Source of the DNA: a virus
DNA: 36,033 nt
Reading direction: 5' to 3' (one strand)
Virus record (IMG/VR): IMGVR_UViG_3300041586_000038
Coordinates: 1-36,033 of that record
Shown here: positions 19,460-26,859 of the stretch, piece by piece
Position numbering within the stretch: position 1 is the stretch's first letter
How the letters are laid out: each line of letters opens with the position of its first letter
Notes under the pieces: generated by a model
What the model was told of the DNA's origin: nothing
The model's input: only the letters and a program-made list of their open reading frames with translations
Database searches by the model: none
Translations under genes and position numbers: made by a program

Positions 19460-20388
19460 ACTGCCATCCTCTGCTTTGGTGCGCCCAAGGCTTCCACCTT
19501 ATCGGCAAGCTGTTTCACAGCCCCCATGGTCAGGCCCATCATGCTGATAGCGTCGATAGACTTCCCATCTCCCATGCCAGTGTGCTTGGCGAAATCCTCG
19601 GCATAGGGGCCAACGTGGCGTTTCCCATCACCCTCGCCCTTATTGTAGGTCCACGCCTCGACCGGCATCTTCTTGACCGCGCCAAGGGCGTCCATGGGCT
19701 TTTTGTCGTGCTTGATGTCTTTGGAGGAAAAGAACGCCCCCGCCACGCTTCCAAGCGCGCCGCCTATGGCCCCAAGGCTCGATTGCTTGGCCTGCCACGC
19801 CTGCATCTGTTGATCGTACTGCTTGCCAAGGATATTGGCCTGCTGGCCGTAGCCCTGCATTGCCCCGCCAAATCCCGCTTGCCCTGCGCCATTGGAAAGG
19901 CCCATTGATGTGCCGGGGTTTACGGCAAGGCCAGACCCCATGTTTATTGCACTGGCCCTCATGCCTTGGCCGACCTGCTCGACGTTGCGGCGCGCGAGGT
20001 TCTTGGCCCCGGCCATTGCCAGCGCCCCATCTGTCCCGGCCTTGGCGCTGGCGTTCATAAACCTTCCAGACATGGGGCTTACGCCCGTTGCCATTGCCTG
20101 CCGCGTGCGCTGATCCCCTGCCTGCCGTGTGGCCAAGGCAACATCGGCCCCGGCCTCATTGGCGGCGCCCTGCATCCGCGCTGGGCTGGCATAATCCCGT
20201 GCCTCTTGGATGAACTGATCTTGAAGGGGCTGGAACACGTTTTTGTAGCGGTCACGATCTTCACCGGCCCACTGATTTGTGACGACCGCCTGATCCTTCA
20301 TCCATGCAAGCATTTCCTGCCCGGTTTGAGCGGACATTTTGGCAGCAATGCCCATGTTAGGATCTGGCCTTGGTGCTGAACCGCCCAT
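19456..20388 (-). CDS. Internal virion protein with C-terminal S74 intramolecular chaperone
   Basis: This is a 310-residue protein. Residues 1-203 are helical, Ala/Gln/Gly-rich and carry no fibre signature. Residues 204-220 form a glycine-zipper-like hydrophobic stretch (SLGAIGGALGSVAGAFF). Residues 221-300 match the peptidase S74 chaperone domain: SSKDIKHDKKP, then EAWTYNKGEGDGKRHVGPYA, then EDF and a coiled coil ending KQLADKVEAL. S74 domains trimerise a spike, then cut themselves off at a Ser near the start (S221 or S222 here). An S74 module in the ejected-protein cluster rather than on a fibre is uncommon. The stop overlaps the next ATG as ATGA. Confidence 0.8.
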   Translation of the reverse strand: MGGSAPRPDPNMGIAAKMSAQTGQEMLAWMKDQAVVTNQWAGEDRDRYKNVFQPLQDQFIQEARDYASPARMQGAANEAGADVALATRQAGDQRTRQAMATGVSPMSGRFMNASAKAGTDGALAMAGAKNLARRNVEQVGQGMRASAINMGSGLAVNPGTSMGLSNGAGQAGFGGAMQGYGQQANILGKQYDQQMQAWQAKQSSLGAIGGALGSVAGAFFSSKDIKHDKKPMDALGAVKKMPVEAWTYNKGEGDGKRHVGPYAEDFAKHTGMGDGKSIDAISMMGLTMGAVKQLADKVEALGAPKQRMAV

Positions 20389-20397
20389 ATTAGAACC

Positions 20398-20862
20398 TCA
20401 ATCGCCACTTTGGGCGGTTTGCGTTTCGTAATTGGCAGTTTGTCCAGACGCTTCCCAGCGCCTCATGGAAAACACAATAGCATCTTCTGCCCCCGGTGCG
20501 ATAGCTGGCTTCTTGTATTCAAACTTGAAACCCACCTTCAGCGCCGCGACCTGCGCCGGGATATTGCTTTCCCTGATCGGCGCAAACAGCGTGGACAGTG
20601 CCAACATGCGGGGATGGAACGAAATCAGGAATATTCCCTGCACCAATTCCGGCCCCATGGTGTGACCGTTTATCATCCCAAAGTGCATCTCGGCCGCACC
20701 GCCCTCGAAGCCCTGAAACACGATAATCGCGCTTGGCGGATCATCTGGCTCATTTCGCACGCCGAAAGCCACAGCGTCAGCGCGCCAGCCCGTTGATCCT
20801 GTTGCTGTCTTGGCCGCTTCCAAAAGCTGCGGCTGGTTGGTCTTGTAGAAATTGGCAGGCAT
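20398..20862 (-). CDS. GNAT-like (acetyltransferase-fold) virion or accessory protein
   Basis: This is a 154-residue protein. The central to C-terminal part (ELVQGIFLISFHPRMLALST, then APIRESNIPAQVAALKVGFK, then IVFSMRRWE) follows the GNAT pattern: a strand, a helix, the N-x-x-A-x-x-x-x-x-x-G-F segment that lines the acetyl-CoA pocket, and a final strand. The usual Q/RxxGxG/A acetyl-CoA loop is not obvious, so the fold may be retained without catalysis. GNAT-fold proteins next to internal virion genes are known in podoviruses. The next gene follows after 9 nt, with GAGG spanning the stop. Confidence 0.55.
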   Translation of the reverse strand: MPANFYKTNQPQLLEAAKTATGSTGWRADAVAFGVRNEPDDPPSAIIVFQGFEGGAAEMHFGMINGHTMGPELVQGIFLISFHPRMLALSTLFAPIRESNIPAQVAALKVGFKFEYKKPAIAPGAEDAIVFSMRRWEASGQTANYETQTAQSGD

Positions 20863-20910
20863 CTTGTTTCCCCTCTGATATTCAAGTCACACGTTGGCAA
20901 ACGTGGTGAA

Positions 20911-20940
20911 AATTGGGCGGCCCAATTTAGCCGCCCAATT
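20911..20940 (-). terminator. Probable Rho-independent terminator/attenuator
   Basis: Perfect 11-bp inverted repeat AATTGGGCGGC/GCCGCCCAATT with an 8-nt loop. On the minus strand it is followed by TTTT-like sequence (AATTTTC), giving a weak U-run. It lies 14 nt after the signal-peptide gene and before the next gene, in a 92-nt gap. Confidence 0.55.
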
Positions 20941-20954
20941 CAGGCATTACAGGA

Positions 20955-21296
20955 TTACCAGCTTGGACCGGCGCTGGAGATTTCATTGCCGAACGCATCC
21001 ACAGCGCCACCGCCGCGCAATGCGACCTGCAAGACAACGCCAGCTGGCAGAGTGACGTTTGCCACGGCGAAGGCTCTGGCCTTGTCAGCGTCAAACACAA
21101 TGCTGCGGGTCAGGCCATTCTCGCCAAGTTTCAGAATGTGGCGCTCGCCGGCGACCAGAACGGCCAGCGCAGGCACAAAGATGCCGCTTTCAAGGGTCGA
21201 TGTGCGACTGACCTCATACATGCCGCCAGCCATTGCTGTAGATGTCGAAAACAGCATTGTCAGGGTTGCCATAATGGCAAAAATAATGGCCTTCAT
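20955..21296 (-). CDS. Signal-peptide-bearing small phage protein
   Basis: This is a 113-residue protein. The first ~23 residues (MKAIIFAIMATLTMLFSTST then AMA) form a textbook Sec signal peptide: one Lys, a hydrophobic core and an AMA cleavage site before GGMYEVSRTST. The mature part is about 90 residues, beta-rich, and contains GERHILKLGENGLTR. A good GAGGAAAC ribosome-binding site lies before ATG 21296. A secreted or periplasmic protein inside a virion-structure module is unusual. It may act in superinfection exclusion, lysis or envelope modification; none of these is proven. A hairpin terminator candidate follows its stop. Confidence 0.75.
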   Translation of the reverse strand: MKAIIFAIMATLTMLFSTSTAMAGGMYEVSRTSTLESGIFVPALAVLVAGERHILKLGENGLTRSIVFDADKARAFAVANVTLPAGVVLQVALRGGGAVDAFGNEISSAGPSW

Positions 21297-21338
21297 TTTA
21301 GTTTCCTCACTTCAATACCTGTTACCGACAGGCGCGGT

Positions 21339-22124
21339 TTAGAAAAAGATTACCGCAAGCAGCGCGATGTTGCGCGGGCGGGTTTCATCTCCGCCAGTTG
21401 CATCGACCGTCAGGGGGTGCGTGTGCGCCCCGGCGCTGGAAGTGGTTATATTGCCTGAGTTTTCCGCTTGGCTGCCGATGGTGTCGTAATTGCCGCCGGT
21501 GCCGTCGCCGTCAATGGAAAGGGTGTGCGTATGCGCCCCCGCAGATGCAGCCGTACCCGTGTGCGTGTGAGAGTCGAACGCATCTGCCTGCGCAGAACCA
21601 AAAGCCCGACCTGCATCGACCCCGCGAGCATCATCCCAACCCCTTGCAAACTCTCCGCGCATGTCGGGGAGGTTGAAGGTGGTTGATCCGTTGCCAACGC
21701 CGAAAACAGTGCCAATCTTGGTAAATAGCCTTGCATATGTGGCGCGGGAAACCGCAGCCCCGTTTGCCTTGAGCGTCCCTGATGGCGGGGTTGTCATCGC
21801 AAAGTAGGCGATCTGACCAACCATCATCTCCGCTGCAATAAATGCGATTGCATCCGCGACTGCCGCCGTTCCAAGTTCAAGGTTCGTTCGCGCAACGCTT
21901 GCATTGTTCAAATCAGAGAGGTTGTTGTTGGCCTCCAAAAGCGCAATGTCAGTTGCCGCTTGAATAGCCGGCAATGATAGGAATGCCGTTGCACCGTCAC
22001 CAATGCGCAGCACTTTGGTGTCGGACTCATAGCCAGGTTCACCGGCAGCAAGCACTCGATTTGAGGATGTCCATGCCGCGGCTGTGCCTGTGCGTAACTT
22101 GAGGCGGGCTATAATGTCAGGCAT
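21339..22124 (-). CDS. Tail fibre with Mtd-like N-terminus and tail-collar C-terminus
   Basis: This is a 261-residue protein. Residues ~5-50 (LKLRTGTAAAWTSSNRVLAA then GEPGYESDTKVLRIGDG) match the N-terminal module found in the Bordetella phage major tropism determinant and many fibres. Residues ~105-190 carry the tail-collar signature (YARLFTKIGTVFGVGNGSTT then FNLPDMRGEFARGWDD), followed by His/Thr-rich HTHT repeats and a typical fibre ending RPRNIALLAVIFF. It starts 3 nt after the previous stop. The protein probably contributes to host recognition. No reverse transcriptase or template repeat is in this window, so nothing here shows that it is a diversified DGR target. Confidence 0.85.
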   Translation of the reverse strand: MPDIIARLKLRTGTAAAWTSSNRVLAAGEPGYESDTKVLRIGDGATAFLSLPAIQAATDIALLEANNNLSDLNNASVARTNLELGTAAVADAIAFIAAEMMVGQIAYFAMTTPPSGTLKANGAAVSRATYARLFTKIGTVFGVGNGSTTFNLPDMRGEFARGWDDARGVDAGRAFGSAQADAFDSHTHTGTAASAGAHTHTLSIDGDGTGGNYDTIGSQAENSGNITTSSAGAHTHPLTVDATGGDETRPRNIALLAVIFF

Positions 22125-22127
22125 GGC

Positions 22128-22646
22128 TTAGGCTCCGATCTGAACGGCAGAAATTTGGGTTGCTGCTGTCGTGGGTGTCAGTGTGGTGAATTCGCTAAGG
22201 CGCTGTGATGCGTTTGCCGTTGTTGAGGTTGCCTGCAAAGTCAGTGTCTTGCGATCTGCAACCGACACAATGCCTGACAGGTGCAGTTGAAATTGATAAT
22301 CCACCCCTGTCAGGTGCGTTTGCTGTGCAGCCATGTAAGCCAATGCACCGTCAAAAATACGCACAGCCTTGTCACCGTTCGCAAACACTCTGAATTGAGC
22401 AACCGCATTGATAAGCCATATGCCCCGGGCGATTGAAATGCTGGGCCCGCTGTACCAGGTTGACGCTGCGGGCATGTATAAGTCTGCGGATAACTCTTTG
22501 GCGGCGCGTGTAATGTTGCGGTTTTCGGCCAGCCCCTTATTCAGTTCATCCAGCCTGACAGCGCGCCGCCCCTCAAGGCCGCGCTTGCCAAGCAGAACCT
22601 CAAGATCGACAAGTCTTGAGGTTTCCATTGGGGTTGTGCCGCGCAT
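22128..22646 (-). CDS. Fibre-like protein with coiled coil and beta-rich head (hypothetical)
   Basis: From ATG 22646, which overlaps the preceding stop, this is 172 residues; the longer upstream frame overlaps the nozzle-like gene and is not used. The first ~55 residues (ETSRLVDLEVLLGKRGLEGR then AVRLDELNKGLAENRNITRA) look like a trimeric coiled coil. They are followed by a strand-rich part (WYSGPSISIARGIWLINAVA, then LHLSGIVSVADRKTLTLQAT) reminiscent of a C1q/TNF-like jelly-roll head. A short trimeric fibre or receptor-binding protein is the likeliest identity. This is an inference from pattern; the family was not confirmed. Confidence 0.6.
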   Translation of the reverse strand: MRGTTPMETSRLVDLEVLLGKRGLEGRRAVRLDELNKGLAENRNITRAAKELSADLYMPAASTWYSGPSISIARGIWLINAVAQFRVFANGDKAVRIFDGALAYMAAQQTHLTGVDYQFQLHLSGIVSVADRKTLTLQATSTTANASQRLSEFTTLTPTTAATQISAVQIGA

Positions 22647-24361
22647 TATACAGCCCCCATCAGTTCTTCGACGGAACCTGCCATCTTGATTGAGGCGATG
22701 GATACGTTTGAAGTCACCTCCACCTCCCAATCGTGGGCAAGAAAGCCTGACTTTATCCGCTCTGCGATATTGGGCCGATTTGATGTGTGGACCTTTTGCC
22801 CATCGGCAAAGACCTCAACAAATATGGTATCTCCAGTCAGAACGGGGCGCTGGGTGCGAACCATGATGCAAGAGAAAATGCTGGGATGGTTTGCGCGGTT
22901 TAGTTTTGACCGCCAAACCAGCGTTGCAACACCTTGCTTTTGATCGTCCCACTTTGAAACGGTGACGCCATCGCTTTGCAGAACAAAAAGATCGCCCGAT
23001 GTAACGTCCGTTAGCATGACGCGAGGCTGGACGATATTGAACGGCAGGAAGTATGGGGTTTCGCCTGACAGGTCAATTGCACCCACCCGCTGTTCTCCAA
23101 ACGCGGTAAGTGGAGCCCCGAAGTCATAGGTGATGATGTCAATATCTGCCGGGTCAGGTGTACCGCCGATCAGGAAATCGGTTGGCAACGTGTCCACACC
23201 CTCTATGCCACCATCAAACAGGTCAAAATCGCCTGACGTATAGGTGAAAATGTACTTTTCATCGTAGTTTGCAGCGGTGAAACTTTCTGGCCCAAGGGCC
23301 TTCCATTGATCGCGGCTGAACATGCCTCTCGTGACAATGTTGGCCTGTGATGCGCTGATGATCACAAGCCCATCTGTGGACGGGTAAGCCGCTGCATATC
23401 CGATATCCACGATTCCGCGCCGGGACAGGCACGGCAGGTTGGCTTCCATCTTCTCCATGACAAAGTTTTCAGGATGGGTGCCTTGGGCGACATAGGGCGT
23501 ACCGCGCGTGAGGACGGCCACGGTTGAACCAAACGCGGCCAAGCCGACGATATCAAAATCGACAGTCAGGACGTATTTTTCCGGCCAAGCATGGGGCTGG
23601 TAGGGTTCACAGAAATACAGGTCTTTGCCGACAAACGCCGCCATCATGCCGTTGGGCAGCGTGGTGATGCCCGCAAGCCCTGCCGGGGGCGGGTCATAGT
23701 CGGTTGACGCGATGAACTCCTGCAATGGGGTAACTGTAGTGTCCAAGGCATAGGTGGTGCTGGCGGCCGCAATTTCAGCGGCAAAGAAAAGCCCGGTTGC
23801 GCCCGATGCGCTTGTCTGGCTGCGGTAGATGCGGATCAGGGTGATGTTGCGGCCTGTGGGCGGCGTGACAAGCGCAGAGAGGTCGATCACCACGCCTTCT
23901 GACCACTGCAATTCATCAGACAGGGGGGATGGTTGGCTTTCTTCACCGAAGGCTGTGACATAGGTGTAGGCGGCATAGACCGTTTGCAGGGCTGCGGGAT
24001 CGGCTGCGGTTGCCAGCGCCACGGTTGGCTTTGTGGTTGGCGCGGCGATTGCCATCCCGTACTCGTCCGTGCCGTTGAGCATCTTTGGCGCACCATCGCC
24101 GGTGAAATACAGGCGGTTGGCGGCGATGGGGGCCGGAACCACATCAACAGGCAAATCCCACCCGATCCACGTTGCCCCGTTCAGGTATGCGGTGTTCTTC
24201 TCCGTTCCAAACACATGCACATTGCGGGTCAGGTTGATGGGTTGCAGCACACCACCTGTCAGCTTCACGTTCAGCGCGGTTTGTGCGAACCCTTCACCCA
24301 GGGCGATTGGTTCAACTCTGGGGGCTTCACCTTTGAAACCTGATATCGCCAACAGGGCCAT
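22646..24361 (-). CDS. Tail nozzle / stabilisation-like protein (beta-propeller-like)
   Basis: This is a 571-residue, beta-rich protein without membrane segments. It begins MALLAISGFKGEAPRVEPIA and has an early strand-rich segment followed by repeated Y-F-x-G, K-x-L-Y-F and W-x-G-type strands (for example VGKDLYFCEPYQPHAWPEKY and TDGLVIISASQANIV). This is the layout of tail-nozzle proteins such as T7 gp12 and P22 gp10-type stabilisation proteins, which close the short tail and bind fibres. The gene lies immediately before fibre genes, and its stop overlaps the next ATG as TAATG. Role inferred from fold pattern and position. Confidence 0.7.
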   Translation of the reverse strand: MALLAISGFKGEAPRVEPIALGEGFAQTALNVKLTGGVLQPINLTRNVHVFGTEKNTAYLNGATWIGWDLPVDVVPAPIAANRLYFTGDGAPKMLNGTDEYGMAIAAPTTKPTVALATAADPAALQTVYAAYTYVTAFGEESQPSPLSDELQWSEGVVIDLSALVTPPTGRNITLIRIYRSQTSASGATGLFFAAEIAAASTTYALDTTVTPLQEFIASTDYDPPPAGLAGITTLPNGMMAAFVGKDLYFCEPYQPHAWPEKYVLTVDFDIVGLAAFGSTVAVLTRGTPYVAQGTHPENFVMEKMEANLPCLSRRGIVDIGYAAAYPSTDGLVIISASQANIVTRGMFSRDQWKALGPESFTAANYDEKYIFTYTSGDFDLFDGGIEGVDTLPTDFLIGGTPDPADIDIITYDFGAPLTAFGEQRVGAIDLSGETPYFLPFNIVQPRVMLTDVTSGDLFVLQSDGVTVSKWDDQKQGVATLVWRSKLNRANHPSIFSCIMVRTQRPVLTGDTIFVEVFADGQKVHTSNRPNIAERIKSGFLAHDWEVEVTSNVSIASIKMAGSVEELMGAV

Positions 24362-25011
24362 TACATGAACCTCGGCTTTGTGCGGATCGGCGCGCGCTGT
24401 TTGCCTTTGATAACCTCGGTGGAGGCTTCCGCCTTGGCTGCATCACACAAAGTCTTGAAGTACCCCGACATATTCCCATCGGTGTATTCCTGATTTGGCA
24501 GGGAAAGGATGCGATACAGTGCGCCATGGGCGATTGCCTCGGCGTGTTCCCGAAACAAAAACATGGGCACTTGGTTTTGCGGCTCGATCCCACCATTGCC
24601 ATGAGTGTTGACCGGTCCCGAGGATGGGGCGAAATATAGCGACATGACCAGAGTACCGGCCTCAAACGGCAGGATAATGAACCGATCGGCGCTGTCTTGT
24701 GTGATCGAGGTCGCGCGGCCCGCCTCGGTCAGGTATTTGGCAATGTCAGCTTCATCGAAGGGCACTGCCGTAAGAGGGTTGCCGTTCAAAAGCGTGGATT
24801 GCACAGCAACGATGGTGGCTCCACCGCATGACGATTGGGGTATCACTGGGTTTGCTGTGATTTGGGTCGTCACCACTTCGCGCCAGCACCGGGTATGCTT
24901 GCAGAAATCGCGCGCGGCGAGGCGAAGGTTCTGCATGACGATCGGTTCTGGGGCTGTCGGGCAATAAGGCATGACCAGCGGCAGGAACAAGGAGAGGGAT
25001 ACGTTTGTCAT
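24361..25011 (-). CDS. Connector/tail-completion protein (hypothetical)
   Basis: This is a 216-residue protein between the adaptor and the nozzle-like gene. The N-terminal part (PLVMPYCPTAPEPIVMQNLR then LAARDFCKHTRCWRE) is a recognisable pattern of podoviral connector-region proteins of unknown detailed role: a Pro-rich strand, then a helix with 'A-R-D-F-C-x-x-T-x-x-W'. The rest is mixed alpha/beta. Its stop shares one base with the next start (24361). A head-tail joining or stopper role is inferred from position. Confidence 0.65.
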   Translation of the reverse strand: MTNVSLSLFLPLVMPYCPTAPEPIVMQNLRLAARDFCKHTRCWREVVTTQITANPVIPQSSCGGATIVAVQSTLLNGNPLTAVPFDEADIAKYLTEAGRATSITQDSADRFIILPFEAGTLVMSLYFAPSSGPVNTHGNGGIEPQNQVPMFLFREHAEAIAHGALYRILSLPNQEYTDGNMSGYFKTLCDAAKAEASTEVIKGKQRAPIRTKPRFM

Positions 25012-25017
25012 GGCGTG

Positions 25018-25743
25018 TTATCCCTCCATCGCCGGGGCGGAATAGGTTGTCTTTGGCGATGCGAGTGACTCGCGCGAATACTTGATGCCAAGGGCCTCGT
25101 TGAATGCCGCGCGGTGCATTGCCGCCCGCGGTGCCATGCCGGGGATTGAAAGGTCCATGGAAAATGCGCGAAACAGCATGTAATCGACCACGGCCTGCCT
25201 GTAGGTTTCCTTGATCGGGACAACGGCGACCCAAGAGTCCAGGATGGTTGCGGCTGACACTGGCGCGGCGATGCGGGCAGGCTCTACCGCGACCATTGCC
25301 TCCACCATTCCGCCGCCTGTGTTGGGTGGATAGACGTAGAAGTGATCCGGCTGGGCCACGTCGAACATGAAATGTTTAACCACGGCATTGGGGCGCGTGA
25401 TGCGCGGGTCGCTCCATTGGGGGCTGACCGCATCAAGCATCTGGCGCGATACCAGCGTGATCTGTGCGCCACCGGCGCGGCCTTGTGGCGATGCTGTGAC
25501 TGTATCAAGGTTGCGGGTGATGCGCAGAAGGATTGGGTATTCGTCTGGCATGTTCTGCAAAGCGCCCTTGACCAGCGGCAATTCAACGGTGCGCGCGAAT
25601 GCATTGGGCTTGTGCAGCATGATCTCACGCAGCGCCCCGTTGAGAAACAGGTTCAGCGTGGGCAACGGCCAGCGGGTAAACAGATCGTCCTGAAGGATAA
25701 GGGACGCCTCAAGCATAACGTCCCGCTGTTGGAAGTCTGCCAT
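25018..25743 (-). CDS. Head-tail adaptor (gp6/DUF6682-like)
   Basis: This 241-residue protein follows the head genes in the connector position. Helical N-terminal features (LQDDLFTRWPLPTLNLFLNGALREIMLHKPNAF) are typical of adaptor proteins that ring the bottom of the portal in podoviruses: a short helix, a W-P turn, then a long helix beginning at LNxF. It continues with beta-rich sequence (KHFMFDVAQPDHFYVYPP) and an alpha-helical C-terminal part (QAVVDYMLFRAFSMDLSIPG). The family call is from pattern memory, not from a search. The next gene follows after 6 nt. Confidence 0.7.
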   Translation of the reverse strand: MADFQQRDVMLEASLILQDDLFTRWPLPTLNLFLNGALREIMLHKPNAFARTVELPLVKGALQNMPDEYPILLRITRNLDTVTASPQGRAGGAQITLVSRQMLDAVSPQWSDPRITRPNAVVKHFMFDVAQPDHFYVYPPNTGGGMVEAMVAVEPARIAAPVSAATILDSWVAVVPIKETYRQAVVDYMLFRAFSMDLSIPGMAPRAAMHRAAFNEALGIKYSRESLASPKTTYSAPAMEG

Positions 25744-25770
25744 GCTGGGGCGTCCTTTATTGTTCGAGGT

Positions 25771-26277
25771 TTATTTGGCTTTGTTTTCTTCGCGGATCGC
25801 TTCAATCTGCGCGATGATCGTTTCAGTCTTTGCTTTGTGGTGCGGGGCGCGGCCAACTTCGGCCACGAACACAGCGCGCAAATCGTCCTCGGTCATATCT
25901 TTCAAGGGGCGGGCTGCGCCTGCGGTGTCAGAGGGCGTGGTGTGCGGGGCTGCTGGCTCCACAATGGCTGCTGGCTCCACAATGCTGGTGGTCACGTCAC
26001 CAAGGTCATCGCCGGAAACGTCTTTTTCAGCGATGATTTTTTTGACCGCGCCTGCAATGATTGCCTTTTGCTTGGCAGCGGGGGGTGTGTTGCCTGCGGT
26101 GTGGATTTTGAAACCCTCGGTGATCGACAGGAGGCGCTGGATATGCTCGGGATCGGCCACCATCGCGATATGGTCGTCGTTCTCGTCGGGCCGGAAAGCA
26201 ACGGTTTTCCCATCGTTCATCTTGATATCGGAGCCGCCTTTGCGTTTTTGCAGGCAGCGAATAAGCATGGCAGTCAT
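25771..26277 (-). CDS. Hypothetical head-module protein with a C-terminal LEM/SAP-like helical motif
   Basis: This is a 168-residue protein. The start at 26277 gives MTAMLIRCLQKRKGG; a later Met exists but the basic, hydrophobic start fits small head-completion proteins. The middle is a low-complexity linker containing SIVEPAAIVEPAAPHT, produced by a perfect 18-bp tandem duplication at 25949-25984. The C-terminus (MTEDDLRAVFVAEVGRAP then a KAKTETIIAQI helix) resembles the short two-helix HeH/LEM or SAP-type motif common in small phage proteins, which is often linked to nucleic-acid binding. Function is not known. It lies between decoration-like and connector genes. Confidence 0.65.
   Translation of the reverse strand: MTAMLIRCLQKRKGGSDIKMNDGKTVAFRPDENDDHIAMVADPEHIQRLLSITEGFKIHTAGNTPPAAKQKAIIAGAVKKIIAEKDVSGDDLGDVTTSIVEPAAIVEPAAPHTTPSDTAGAARPLKDMTEDDLRAVFVAEVGRAPHHKAKTETIIAQIEAIREENKAK
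25949..25984 (-). repeat. Perfect 18-bp tandem duplication in linker
   Basis: The unit GCTGCTGGCTCCACAATG (plus strand) occurs twice head to tail and adds one IVEPAA repeat to the encoded linker. It is in frame and probably arose by recent slippage. Confidence 0.85.
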
Positions 26278-26307
26278 TGTCGTACCCTCGTGGTTTGGAT
26301 TTGTGGC

Positions 26308-26336
26308 GGCTGGCCCTCACTATTTCGGGGCCAGCC
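26308..26336. other. Strong intergenic stem-loop
   Basis: Perfect 9-bp inverted repeat GGCTGGCCC/GGGCCAGCC with an 11-nt loop fills most of the 67-nt gap between the decoration-like gene and the next gene. No U-run follows in the direction of transcription. An mRNA-stabilising or partial-attenuation role is the simplest reading. Confidence 0.55.
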
Positions 26337-26344
26337 AGTTTGCT

Positions 26345-26794
26345 TTAGGCGACGTAGCTGTACCGAACGTGCAGCATCTTGCCTGCGCCTGCGACCACGT
26401 TGGCACTGACTTTCAGGCCGATGGATACTGGCGTGCCTGCATTGCGCGGGATAGCCGCCAGCTGCGCCAGTGTGGACGCATAGATCGTGCCAGCGGCTTG
26501 GGCTGATACCAACTCCGTGCCAACGGTGCGAACCGCTGTGGTGTCGCCGGGATTGCCAGTCATCATGCCGATGTTGATGTTGGTTGTGCCCAACAGACTG
26601 CCTATGTCCGAAATATCGAAGGCAACGATGCGGCCATTTGGCAGAACCGGCAGGATCTCCATCACGTCAGCGGCCAACAGACCTGCGGACAGGTCGATTG
26701 ATGCGACAACCGTGACGACCGAACCGGCCTTGTGCGAGGTTGCGAACGGGACTTGCGCGTTCCCTGCGTAGAATCGAGATTGTTTCGTCGCCAT
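26345..26794 (-). CDS. Capsid-associated/decoration-like protein
   Basis: This 149-residue protein directly follows the capsid gene and has a good AAGGAA Shine-Dalgarno 9 nt before ATG 26794. It is rich in small and beta-forming residues (SVVTVVASIDLSAGLLAADV, then PNGRIVAFDISDIGSL, then GTPVSIGLKVSANVVAGAGK) and ends LHVRYSYVA. That composition and its position are typical of head-decoration or minor head proteins that bind the outer shell. No sequence motif proves this, so the role is inferred from context. Confidence 0.65.
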   Translation of the reverse strand: MATKQSRFYAGNAQVPFATSHKAGSVVTVVASIDLSAGLLAADVMEILPVLPNGRIVAFDISDIGSLLGTTNINIGMMTGNPGDTTAVRTVGTELVSAQAAGTIYASTLAQLAAIPRNAGTPVSIGLKVSANVVAGAGKMLHVRYSYVA

Positions 26795-26833
26795 GGTTAA
26801 AGTTCCTTCTGCTGGCGCTATTGGGGATCAGTT

Positions 26834-26853
26834 GGGCGGCGCTACGGCCGCCC
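26834..26853. other. GC-rich stem-loop after capsid gene
   Basis: Perfect 7-bp inverted repeat GGGCGGC/GCCGCCC with a 6-nt loop in the 65-nt gap between the capsid gene and the next gene. No U-run follows on the minus strand, so it looks like an mRNA 3'-end stabiliser or processing site rather than a classic terminator. Confidence 0.5.
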
Positions 26854-26859
26854 CGCTGG

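Noticed and set aside
21339-22124. Diversity-generating retroelement
   Set aside because: Only the Mtd-like N-terminus supports it; no reverse transcriptase, accessory gene or template repeat is present in the window.
25342-26409. 355-codon open frame on the plus strand
   Set aside because: It spans antisense across three minus-strand genes and their gap, so it cannot be a coherent conserved gene; Cys/Arg/His-rich shadow.
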